Assembly (NCBI GenBank): GCA_025964055.1
Contig: JAOPZP010000054.1
Coordinates: forward strand, 1 to 10,152
From: Conexibacter sp.
Lineage (GTDB): Bacteria > Actinomycetota > Thermoleophilia > Solirubrobacterales > Solirubrobacteraceae
Reading direction: 5' to 3'
Length of the DNA stretch: 10,152 nucleotides
The notes under the pieces were generated by a model that was given only the letters and a program-made list of their open reading frames with translations, searched no databases and was not told the DNA's origin. A program made the position numbers and the translations under genes. The stretch's first letter is position 1. Every line of letters begins with the position of its first letter. Below are positions 1 to 6,765 of this stretch, piece after piece.

Positions 1-191
1 CGGGTTCCCTCCAAGACATGTGCACTGCGAACGCGGAGGGTGCTGCGAGGCAACGACTGCGGAAACGCGGGACACTGCGGTGGCCGAGCGGACGCCCGAC
101 CTGTACAACAAGTCTAGCGGTCCGGTGACCTCGGCGCCGGCGAACCGCAACTGGCGCATGCCGCGCCACCCACTCCGGGCACGGCTCCACC
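1..191. other. Non-coding leader upstream of the HAD gene
   Basis: I find no credible gene in this stretch. It holds a purine-rich GGAGGG on the minus strand (complement of 7-12), which could be the ribosome binding site of a divergent gene starting just outside the left edge. The only open frames here are arginine-rich and unlike any known family. No convincing -35/-10 pair was found for the plus-strand genes, although TACAAC at 104-109 and TAGACT on the minus strand (111-116) each resemble a -10 element loosely. The region probably contains the promoter for the HAD-GT4 pair, but that rests on position alone. Confidence 0.5.
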
Positions 192-959
192 ATGCGGGCC
201 TGCTACCTGGACCTCGATGGGACGTTCCTCGGTCCGGATGGTCCGTCGCCCGCGGGGCTCGCTGCGCTGGCGGCCTGCCGAGCCGGCGGGGTCGAGGTCG
301 TGCTGATGTCCGGCCGGTCGCGGCGGCGTCTCGCCCCGGAGGCGCGCCGGCTCGGCCTTGCGTCCTACGTCGGCGAGCTCGGCGGCTGCGTCGTGGTCGA
401 CGGCGCGACCCGGTGGCTGACCGGAGCGATGCGGCCCTCCGCCCGTGACGGGACGGTGTTCGAGCAGATCGCCGCGAGCGGCGCGCCGGCCCTGCTGCGC
501 CGGCAGTTCGCGGGGCGCCTCCGACCCCACGCCCCGTGGCACCGCGAGCGCGAGGTCTCGTATCTCTTCCGCGGCGCGGTCGACGTCGAGGAGGCCGACC
601 AGGTCCTGGCCGAGCACGGCCACGGCGACCTCCGCCTGCTCGACAACGGCCTGGCCGCGCCGGGGGTGCGGGTCTACCACCTCCTCCCGCGCGGGACCTC
701 CAAGGCGGCCGGCGTGGCCGAGCACCGGCGCGCCCGCGGCTACGACGCAGCGCAGTGCCTGGCCATCGGCGACTCGCGCGAGGACCTCGCCGTCGCGCCG
801 GCCGTCGGCGCGCTGTGGCTGGTCGCCAACGCGATCGGCGCCGACCCGGCGCTGGCCGACGACGCGACCATCCACCCCAACATCACCATCGCGGCCGGGC
901 GCTACGGCGCGGGCGTCCTGGAGGCCGTCGCCGCCGGCCTTCGCGCGCCGGTCGCCTGA
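192..959 (+). CDS. HAD-IIB family sugar-phosphate phosphatase, candidate glucosyl-3-phosphoglycerate phosphatase
   Basis: A 255-residue cytoplasmic HAD hydrolase with all four catalytic motifs in order. Motif I is DLDGT with nucleophile Asp7 and acid/base Asp9. Motif II is Ser40 in MSGRS, motif III is Lys171 in GTSKAAG, and motif IV is GDSREDLA at 193-200, which holds Mg2+. The cap lies between motifs II and III, as in the Cof/sucrose-phosphatase/mannosyl-3-phosphoglycerate phosphatase subgroup, and the length is normal for that group. ATG 192 is chosen because motif I begins seven residues later, as is typical; no good Shine-Dalgarno precedes it. The GT4 start codon follows two bases after the stop, so the two genes are probably co-translated. 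With a GT81 synthase nearby, dephosphorylation of glucosyl-3-phosphoglycerate is the attractive substrate guess, but other sugar or polyol phosphates are possible. Class is sure; substrate is inference. Confidence 0.88.
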   Translation: MRACYLDLDGTFLGPDGPSPAGLAALAACRAGGVEVVLMSGRSRRRLAPEARRLGLASYVGELGGCVVVDGATRWLTGAMRPSARDGTVFEQIAASGAPALLRRQFAGRLRPHAPWHREREVSYLFRGAVDVEEADQVLAEHGHGDLRLLDNGLAAPGVRVYHLLPRGTSKAAGVAEHRRARGYDAAQCLAIGDSREDLAVAPAVGALWLVANAIGADPALADDATIHPNITIAAGRYGAGVLEAVAAGLRAPVA

Positions 960-961
960 CC

Positions 962-2131
962 ATGCCGCCCACCGTCCTCGTCAACGCCGGCCCGTGGCTG
1001 ACCGTGCCGCCCGGCGGCTACGGCGGCATCGAGAACGTCATCGCCACGCTCGTGCCGCCGCTGCGACGGCGCGGCGTGCGCGTGATCCTGTGCGCCACGG
1101 CCGGCTCGTCGCTGGAGGTCGACGAGCTCGTCGAGACCATGCCTCGGCCGATGTTCCGACACATCGCCGGCCCGTACAACCGGATGATGGGCATCGCGCA
1201 CGCCCACATGCTCCGCGTCGTCGAGGCGCTGCGCGAGCGCGGCGACGGGGTCGACCTCGGGCACGACCACCTCGAGGTCGTCGGCCCCAGCGTCCTGGCG
1301 GCCATGGGCAGCGCGGCGCCGCCGGCGCTGCAGACGCTCCACTGGGACCTGCGCAAGCACCCGGACTTCTACACGCGGTTCGACGGCGCCGGGCGCATCG
1401 CCTTCAACGGCGTCTCGGAGGCCCAGCTCGAACGCGCCCCCGAGAACCTCCGGCGCCAGACGCTCGGCGCGGTGCCGCTGGCGGTCGACACCGCCGCGGT
1501 CCCGTTCCAGCCGGCCAAGGGCGACGCCTTCCTGGTCCTGGGGCGCATGGCCGAGATCAAGGGCCAGGACCTGGCCGCCGAGGCCTGCCGCCAGGGTGGG
1601 TGGCGCCTCGATCTCGCCGGACCGGTGGCGGGCGCGCCCGACGCCGCCGCGCTGGACGACGGCCTCCAGGACCCGCGCTCCGGCCTGGCGACCGACGACG
1701 ACGTCCGCTTCTACCTCGATCGCGTCCGGCCGCTGGAAGACGGCGACCGGATCCGGTGGGTCGGAACGCTCACTGGTGCACGGAAGCTCGACATCCTCGG
1801 CCGGGCGCGCGCGCTGCTCTCCCCCGTGCGCTGGGACGAGCCCGGCGCGACCGCCGTCGTCGAGGCGCTGGCCTGCGGCACGCCGGTCGTGGGCCTCCGT
1901 CGTGGCGCGCTTCCCACGCTGATCGAGCACGGGGTGACCGGCTTCCTGGCCGACCGGCCCGAGGAGCTCGTCGGGCTGCTGGACCGCGTCGGCGAGATCG
2001 ACCCGGCGGCCTGCCGGCAGGCCGCCGAGGACCGCTTCTCGGCCGAGGCGATGGCCGACGCCTACCTGGACCTCTACCGCACCGTGCTCGAGCGCGCCGG
2101 CCGGCTCAGCACGCCAGCACCGCCTGGATGA
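962..2131 (+). CDS. GT4 family glycosyltransferase (GT-B fold)
   Basis: A 389-residue retaining glycosyltransferase expected to act in the cytosol or at the inner membrane face. The N-terminal domain carries the glycine-rich acceptor-side loop GGYGGIENV (18-26) and HDH (101-103). The C-terminal donor domain shows GRMAEIKG (194-201), whose Lys200 should contact the donor diphosphate, and the EX7E motif WDEPGATAVVE (Glu293/Glu301) followed by ACGTPVVG. ATG 962 lies two bases after the HAD stop and starts at the usual first beta strand; the frame is open further upstream but that part reads across the HAD gene. There is no clear Shine-Dalgarno, consistent with translational coupling. Compared with the GT4 protein at the right edge it has about 20 extra acidic, Asp-rich residues around 224-258. 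The 3' end overlaps the convergent dehydrogenase gene by 26 bp. Donor and acceptor are unknown. Confidence 0.9.
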   Translation: MPPTVLVNAGPWLTVPPGGYGGIENVIATLVPPLRRRGVRVILCATAGSSLEVDELVETMPRPMFRHIAGPYNRMMGIAHAHMLRVVEALRERGDGVDLGHDHLEVVGPSVLAAMGSAAPPALQTLHWDLRKHPDFYTRFDGAGRIAFNGVSEAQLERAPENLRRQTLGAVPLAVDTAAVPFQPAKGDAFLVLGRMAEIKGQDLAAEACRQGGWRLDLAGPVAGAPDAAALDDGLQDPRSGLATDDDVRFYLDRVRPLEDGDRIRWVGTLTGARKLDILGRARALLSPVRWDEPGATAVVEALACGTPVVGLRRGALPTLIEHGVTGFLADRPEELVGLLDRVGEIDPAACRQAAEDRFSAEAMADAYLDLYRTVLERAGRLSTPAPPG

Positions 2132-3197
2132 CGTGGCGGCGGCGCGCAGCGATGTCGTGCAGCAGCGCGGGACCGTCGTCGAAGGACACCATGTCGGTCA
2201 CGACGTGGCGCCCGATCTCGTCGCCGCACGCCTCCAGCATCGCGATCGTCTCGCGCGACAGCCGCTGCCGATCCCAGGTGCCGGCGAGCCCGGCCGGCAC
2301 CCGGCCGATCTGCGCACACCGGATCGTCAGCCCGTTGTGATGGAACTCCTCGCCCAGCCGCAGCTCCGGCGCGCCTCCGGGATAGAACGCGAGGTCGATC
2401 ACCGAGCCCTGCGGCCGCAGGCAGCGCAGCGCCTCTGCCAGCGCGGCGGCCTGCCCGCGGCACTGGAAGACGACGTCGGCCCCGCGGCTCCCGTCGGCCG
2501 AGCGCCAGCGCTGCTTGACCGCGTGCCACGGTTGCCCGTCGGTCTCGTCGATCGCCCAGCACCCCAGCGCCCGCGCCGCCGCCAGGCGCTGCGGCGTGCG
2601 ATCCACCAGGCCGACCTCGGCGGCGCCGTGATGGCGGGCCATCCGCGCCAGCAGCAGTCCCACGGTCCCGCCGCCGAACACCAGGACCCGCCGCCCCTGC
2701 ACGCCGTCCCGAAGGCTCGAGACCTCGCCGCGCGTCCGCTCGGCCGCGGCGTGCAGCAGCCCGTTGGCGCAGATCGGTCCCATGTGCGCGACGAACACCC
2801 CCAACAACGGGTCGAGGGACTCGGGCAGCACGGTCCAGCGGTCCTCGCCGGCATCGGCCACGTAGGCGTCGCGGTGCCCGTAGGCCATCGCCACGACCGC
2901 GCCCTCGTCGACCCCGTCGACCCCGCTCTCCTGCACCTCGCCGACCTCCATGTAGCCGAGGCGCGCGATCGGGTAAGCGGCGCCCGCGCGGTCGTGGCGG
3001 AAGACGCCGAGCTCCGCGTCCCAGCCACCGGAGAGTGCCGGGTTCGTGCCCTTCAGGAACGTGAGCTCCGTGCCGGCCGAGACGCCCGAGTAGCGCGTGT
3101 CGACGCGAAACCGCCCGGCCGCCATCGGTCGCAGCTCCACCTCCAGCAGCGCCGCCTCGCCGGCCGCGGCGATCCCGACCGCGCGCGCCACCCTCAC
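2106..3197 (-). CDS. MDR-superfamily (zinc-type alcohol dehydrogenase-like) oxidoreductase lacking canonical zinc ligands
   Basis: A 363-residue medium-chain dehydrogenase/reductase. The N-terminal GroES-like domain has SGVSAGTEL at 37-45, where classical zinc alcohol dehydrogenases carry a catalytic cysteine (GxCGSD type). The four-cysteine structural zinc loop is also absent. The Rossmann domain shows FGGGTVG (174-180) and an acidic Asp199 after the second strand, which favours NAD(H) over NADP(H). The VSxGTE pattern resembles the branch often labelled bacteriochlorophyllide-dehydrogenase-like (BchC-like); that label says nothing firm about substrate here, and no photosynthesis gene is present. 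The start is GTG 3197, which overlaps the TGA of the oxidoreductase upstream in a GTGA arrangement, so the two are very likely co-translated and act on the same substrate or in consecutive steps. The 3' end overlaps the GT4 gene. Confidence 0.85.
   Translation of the reverse strand: MRVARAVGIAAAGEAALLEVELRPMAAGRFRVDTRYSGVSAGTELTFLKGTNPALSGGWDAELGVFRHDRAGAAYPIARLGYMEVGEVQESGVDGVDEGAVVAMAYGHRDAYVADAGEDRWTVLPESLDPLLGVFVAHMGPICANGLLHAAAERTRGEVSSLRDGVQGRRVLVFGGGTVGLLLARMARHHGAAEVGLVDRTPQRLAAARALGCWAIDETDGQPWHAVKQRWRSADGSRGADVVFQCRGQAAALAEALRCLRPQGSVIDLAFYPGGAPELRLGEEFHHNGLTIRCAQIGRVPAGLAGTWDRQRLSRETIAMLEACGDEIGRHVVTDMVSFDDGPALLHDIAARRRHVIQAVLAC
3194..3197 (-). other. GTGA stop/start overlap, translational coupling
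   Basis: On the minus strand, GTGA joins the GTG start of the MDR dehydrogenase to the TGA stop of the Gfo/Idh/MocA oxidoreductase. Such 4-base overlaps are a common sign of ribosome re-initiation within an operon. The two redox proteins are therefore probably made in fixed proportion. Confidence 0.85.
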
Positions 3198-4168
3198 GCC
3201 CCCACCGCCAGGACGACGGGCGCGCCGTCACGCGCCGAGTCCGCGATCGCGCACGCCACCCGATGCGTGGCCAGCGCCGCCGCGTACGGCGCGCGCACGT
3301 CGGCACCGCGCCCCTGCACGGCGTCGACGAACGCGCGGTCGACCCGCCGCTTGGCCAGCCACGCGTCCTCGGCGTGCTCGACGACCTCGCCGTCGGCGAC
3401 CACCAGCCCCGTCTCGCTCAGCGCGAGGCGCGCACCGTCGCAGAGCAGCTCGACACCCGCGCGCTGCTTGCCCGGCAGCAGCGACGTCGCCGCCAGCGAG
3501 CCGATCGCGCCGCCGGCGAAGCGCAGCGTGGCCGCGGTGACGTCGTCCACGTCGGCGTCGGGGAAGCGCGCCCGCGGCGCCCACGACGCGACCGCGTACA
3601 CCTCCCCCACGTCGCCGACCAGGTGCAGCATCGCGTCGAGCAGGTGCGTCGCCTGCTCCACGACCTGGCCTCCGGAGCGGTCGCGCCGCGTCCACCACGC
3701 CACGGGCGGCACGCGGTCCAGCCACGTGCCGACCGCCATCCGCGCCGGCGTCCCCGCCAGCAGCTCGCGCGCCCGCTCCATGCCGTCCATGTAGCGCCAG
3801 TGGTAGCCCGTCGCGGTCAGCAGCCCGGGCTCGGCCACGGCCGCCCCGATCTCCTCGGCGACCGCCAGGCCGGCGCCCAGCGGCTTCTCCACGAAGAACG
3901 GGATCGCCCGCTCCACGAGCGCCCGCTCGGGCTCGCCGTGCGCGAACGGCGGGACGCAGACGTAGGCCGCGTCGGGGTCCGTGCCGTCGAGCAGCGCCGC
4001 GACGTCGTCGAAGGCGACTGCCCCGGTGTCCTGCGCGAGCGACGCCGCCGCGGCGGCCACCGGATCGGCGACGCCGACGATGGCCACGTCGCCGAGACCC
4101 GCCAGCACCTCGGCGTGGCGCCGGGCGACACCGCCGGCACCGACCAGCGCGATCCGCGTTTGCCTCAT
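3194..4168 (-). CDS. Gfo/Idh/MocA family NAD(P)-dependent oxidoreductase
   Basis: A 324-residue soluble oxidoreductase of the family that oxidises or reduces hydroxyls on sugars and cyclitols. The N-terminal Rossmann fold begins at once with IALVGAGGVARRH (6-18), and Asp35 in VADP suggests NAD binding. The family signature EKPLG lies at 94-98 with Lys95 in the usual catalytic position. The second domain contains GGQVVEQATHLLD (167-179), where His175 occupies the usual catalytic-histidine place. Length is at the short end of normal. ATG 4168 starts the protein four codons before the first beta strand. A weak AGGG (complement of 4172-4175) lies only 3 bases upstream and inside one arm of the inverted repeat described separately. 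It is first in a two-gene minus-strand operon with the MDR dehydrogenase, divergent from gpgS. Substrate cannot be read from the sequence. Confidence 0.9.
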   Translation of the reverse strand: MRQTRIALVGAGGVARRHAEVLAGLGDVAIVGVADPVAAAAASLAQDTGAVAFDDVAALLDGTDPDAAYVCVPPFAHGEPERALVERAIPFFVEKPLGAGLAVAEEIGAAVAEPGLLTATGYHWRYMDGMERARELLAGTPARMAVGTWLDRVPPVAWWTRRDRSGGQVVEQATHLLDAMLHLVGDVGEVYAVASWAPRARFPDADVDDVTAATLRFAGGAIGSLAATSLLPGKQRAGVELLCDGARLALSETGLVVADGEVVEHAEDAWLAKRRVDRAFVDAVQGRGADVRAPYAAALATHRVACAIADSARDGAPVVLAVGA

Positions 4169-4172
4169 CGAC

Positions 4173-4197
4173 CCTGACGGTTACCGCCACCGTCAGG
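4173..4197. promoter_or_regulatory. Perfect 9-bp inverted repeat in divergent gap, candidate operator
   Basis: CCTGACGGT (4173-4181) and ACCGTCAGG (4189-4197) are exact reverse complements separated by the 7-base spacer TACCGCC, giving 16-bp centre-to-centre symmetry. It sits in the only 52 bp between the divergent starts of the oxidoreductase operon (4168) and gpgS (4221), so one bound dimeric regulator could control both directions. Read as minus-strand RNA, the same arms would form a hairpin covering the weak ribosome binding site of the oxidoreductase, so an RNA-level role is an alternative. The regulator is not encoded in this window. Confidence 0.6.
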
Positions 4198-4209
4198 ACA
4201 GCTAAACCC

Positions 4210-4220
4210 GAGGGAGGGTC
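4210..4220 (+). promoter_or_regulatory. Ribosome binding site of gpgS
   Basis: GAGGGAGGG lies directly upstream of ATG 4221; the GGAGG core (4213-4217) is 3 bases from the start codon, which is close but workable. It is the strongest Shine-Dalgarno match in the window and supports this start, which also keeps the conserved N-terminal segment with RTFHHSQFP. Confidence 0.65.
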
Positions 4221-5165
4221 ATGATCAGCGCCACCCCGCGTCGCTGGGCGCTGCACCGGACGTTCCACCACTCCCAGTTCCCGCCGCAGCGCGTCGCGGC
4301 CGAGCGGGAGGCCACGGTCTCGGTGTGCCTGCCCGCGCGCAACGAGGCGGCGACGATCGGGACGATCGTCGACTGCCTGACGCCCTTGGTCGACCAGGGC
4401 GTCATCGACCAGCTCGTCGTCGTCGACGACTCGACCGACGGCACCGCCGACATCGCCCGCGCCGGCGGCGCCGAGGTCCACGACCAGTCCTCGCTCTGCC
4501 CGGAGTTCGGGCCCGTGCAGGGCAAGGGCGACGCCATGTGGCGCGCGCTCACCGTCCTGCGCGGCGACGTGGTCTGCTACCTCGACGCCGACTCGGAGTG
4601 CTTCGGCGCGCACTTCGCCGCGGCGCTCGCGGGCGCCGTCGCCATCCCGGGCGACGTGACCTTCGCCAAGGCCTTCTACCGCCGGCCGCTGCGCCTCGAC
4701 ACGGGCATCGAGCAGCCGACGGGCGGCGGCCGCGTCACCGAGCTGACCGCCCGGCCGCTGTTGAAGGCCTTCTTCCCCGAGCTGGCCGAGATGCGCCAGC
4801 CGCTGGCCGGCGAGATCGCCGCGCACCGCGCCCTGCTCGAGCAGCTCCCGTTCGCCCTCGGCTACGCCGTCGACATCGCGCTCCTCATCGACGCCTGGCA
4901 CGTGGTCGGGCTCGCCGGCATGGCGCAGGTCGATCTGGACGTGCGCCAGAACCGCCACCAGCCGCTCGACGCGCTCGGTCCGATGGCCGAGGCCGTGCTC
5001 TGCGCGGTCACCGACCGCCTGCGGGGCGACCGCCGCCTGACCACGCCCGCCGACCACGTGCCGTGGCCCCAGCGCCCGGCGATGGCGACCTCGCGGCGCC
5101 GCGCTCAGGCGGTGGGATCATCGGCGACGCCGGCGTCGGCGGCCGTCCTGAGCCACGGTCCGTAG
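4221..5165 (+). CDS. gpgS: Glucosyl-3-phosphoglycerate synthase (GT81)
   Basis: A 314-residue retaining GT-A glycosyltransferase that transfers a sugar from an NDP-sugar to 3-phosphoglycerate, the committed step of glucosylglycerate synthesis. Landmarks shared with mycobacterial GpgS, compared from memory, are: LPARNEAATI (38-47), VVDDSTDGT (67-75), GKGDAMWR (101-108), the metal-binding DAD (122-124) in YLDADSE, KAFYRRPL (150-157), GGGRVTELTARPLL (168-181), QPLAGE (193-198) and GYAVDIALLID (214-224). Length is close to the mycobacterial enzyme. The segment VRQNRHQPL (241-249) has Asn244 where the mycobacterial protein has the metal-ligand His258, with a His two residues later. The last roughly 20 residues are low in complexity and overlap the convergent MFS gene antisense. 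A GT81 relative in Rubrobacter makes mannosyl-3-phosphoglycerate, so GDP-mannose use cannot be excluded. It is a single-gene unit sharing its upstream gap with the oxidoreductase operon. Confidence 0.9.
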   Translation: MISATPRRWALHRTFHHSQFPPQRVAAEREATVSVCLPARNEAATIGTIVDCLTPLVDQGVIDQLVVVDDSTDGTADIARAGGAEVHDQSSLCPEFGPVQGKGDAMWRALTVLRGDVVCYLDADSECFGAHFAAALAGAVAIPGDVTFAKAFYRRPLRLDTGIEQPTGGGRVTELTARPLLKAFFPELAEMRQPLAGEIAAHRALLEQLPFALGYAVDIALLIDAWHVVGLAGMAQVDLDVRQNRHQPLDALGPMAEAVLCAVTDRLRGDRRLTTPADHVPWPQRPAMATSRRRAQAVGSSATPASAAVLSHGP

Positions 5166-6757
5166 ACCGAGAGGAGATGCCGCACCCGCGGCTCCTCCCC
5201 GGGACGCAGGAGGTCGCGCGCCCGGCGCTCGAGCTCCTGGTCCATGACCGTGCCGCGCTCGAGGTGCTGGCGCAGGTGCTCGTGCCAGGTCTTGACGGTG
5301 AACGTCTCCAGGAACATCGTCGGGTCCTCCGCGTCCTGGAAGAGCCCCCAGAGCGCGGCGCCCGTCCGCCGGCGCGACCGGCCCACGGGCGCCATCGCCG
5401 CCACGAACGCCTCCTCGCTCCCCGGTGCGACCGGCCACTGGACGGTCACCAGCACCGGCCCGGCCTCCGCGGGCGGCGTGTGGCCGACGACCGGCTCGGG
5501 CCAGTGCTGCGCGGCGCGCACGTCGAGCTCGTCGCGGTGCAGGGCCAGCCGCCGGAAGCCCAGCACGGCGCCCATGACCAGGCCCGCCGCGGGCGCGACG
5601 AACGCGATCCGCAGGCTCGTCGCCGCGGCCAGCGCGCCCCAGGTGAGCGCGCCGAGCGCCTGCCCTCCCATGAAGACCAGCTGGAAGTACGCCAGCGCAC
5701 GGGCGCGCGCCCAGTCGGGAAGCACGACCTGCGCCGCCGCGCCGAGCGTCGACTGCACGGCGATCCACGCCAGCCCGACGGCCGGCAGGACGACCACCAC
5801 GAGCAGCACCGAGTCGACGAGCCCGACGACGAGCATGCCGCCCGCGTAGACCAGCGTCGCGCCGGCGACCAGCACGCTCGCGCTCATCCCGCGGCTCAGG
5901 CGCGGCACGACGAACGCCCCCGCCACGGCGCCCGCGCCGAGGCTGCCGAGCAGCAGGCCGTAGCCGCCCGGGCCGAGCCGCAGCGGCCCGCGGGCGACGG
6001 CCGGCAGCAGGGCCCACAGGCCGCTGGCGAAGAGCATGAACACGAGCGACCGGCCGAGGATCGCCCCGAAGGCCGGCGCGCTGCGCACGTAGCGCGCGCC
6101 GGCGCGGAGCGCCCCGCGGATGTGCTCGGCGCCCAGCGGGCGATCGTCGGCAGGCCGCCGCCACAGGGCCAGGACCAGCAGCACGCCCACGAACGACACG
6201 GCGTTGAGGGCGAAGGTCCCCGCGGGCCCGACCGCCGCGATCAGCACGCCGCCGAGCGCCGGCCCGACCGCCCGGGCCACGTTCGCGTTCGCGCCGTTGA
6301 GCAGCGCGGCCTGCGGGATCTCCTCGCGCGGCACGAGCTCGGGCTGGATCGCCTGGAACGACGGCACCGACAGCGCCTGACCCACGCCCATCAGCGCGAT
6401 CAGCCCCAGCAGCAGGACGCGGGTCATCTGGTCGGCGGCCGTCAGGATCGCCAGGGCGGCCGCGCCGACGACCATGAGCGCCTGCCCGACCAGCAGCAGG
6501 CGGCGCCGGTCGACGATGTCGCCCAGCGCCCCGGCCGGCAGCACCAGCAGGAACACCGGCAGCGTCGTGGCGGTCTGCACCAGGGCCACCGGCAGCGCGC
6601 CGCCGCCGAGGTCGCCCATGAGCCACTGGGCGCCCACCGTCTGCGTCCAGGTGCCCGCGTTGGAGGCGAACTGCGCGATCCACAGCGCGCGGAACGCCCG
6701 CCGGCGCAGCGGACCCCAGGGAGAAGGGCGTGACGCGGTCGCCCCATCCGCGGCCAT
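5105..6757 (-). CDS. MFS_3-type transporter with C-terminal antibiotic-biosynthesis-monooxygenase-like domain
   Basis: A 550-residue inner-membrane protein. Residues 20-400 form a major facilitator domain with about 12 hydrophobic segments; the loop GALGDIVDRRRL (76-87) is the classic MFS motif A. It resembles the PF05977 group (EntS-like exporters of siderophores and other small molecules). After the last helix a soluble tail of about 150 residues follows; the part at 435-530, with LVTVQWPVAP and FLETFTVKTWHEHLRQH, looks like a dimeric alpha-beta barrel (ABM-like) domain, a fusion I recall as common in actinobacterial members of this group. ATG 6757 is chosen because it opens the conserved pre-helix segment and lies 8 bases after the hydrolase stop, with a weak GAAAG upstream; the frame continues far upstream but inside the hydrolase gene. 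Second gene of an operon. The 3' end overlaps gpgS by 61 bp. Cargo and direction are unknown. Confidence 0.87.
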   Translation of the reverse strand: MAADGATASRPSPWGPLRRRAFRALWIAQFASNAGTWTQTVGAQWLMGDLGGGALPVALVQTATTLPVFLLVLPAGALGDIVDRRRLLLVGQALMVVGAAALAILTAADQMTRVLLLGLIALMGVGQALSVPSFQAIQPELVPREEIPQAALLNGANANVARAVGPALGGVLIAAVGPAGTFALNAVSFVGVLLVLALWRRPADDRPLGAEHIRGALRAGARYVRSAPAFGAILGRSLVFMLFASGLWALLPAVARGPLRLGPGGYGLLLGSLGAGAVAGAFVVPRLSRGMSASVLVAGATLVYAGGMLVVGLVDSVLLVVVVLPAVGLAWIAVQSTLGAAAQVVLPDWARARALAYFQLVFMGGQALGALTWGALAAATSLRIAFVAPAAGLVMGAVLGFRRLALHRDELDVRAAQHWPEPVVGHTPPAEAGPVLVTVQWPVAPGSEEAFVAAMAPVGRSRRRTGAALWGLFQDAEDPTMFLETFTVKTWHEHLRQHLERGTVMDQELERRARDLLRPGEEPRVRHLLSVYGPWLRTAADAGVADDPTA

Positions 6758-6765
6758 GAGCGCTT

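Noticed and set aside
24..79. Three copies of ACTGCG (24-29, 56-61, 74-79)
   Set aside because: Spacing is irregular and six-base GC-rich words recur by chance in this composition; no array or longer repeat unit is present.
74..130. tRNA-Leu/Ser-like string GGTGGCCGAGCGG
   Set aside because: The string resembles the D-arm start of class II tRNAs, but no acceptor pairing, anticodon stem, or T-arm follows in the next 90 bases.
445..2340. Long plus-strand frame overlapping the HAD and GT4 genes
   Set aside because: Its product is dominated by Arg, Ala, Pro and Ser with no domain, as expected for an alternative frame of GC-rich coding DNA; the other frames carry full HAD and GT4 motifs.
4325..6733. 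Large plus-strand frame of 802 codons across gpgS and the MFS gene
   Set aside because: It is antisense to the MFS gene and off-frame in gpgS, with an Arg/Gln/His/Pro-rich product and no recognisable fold.
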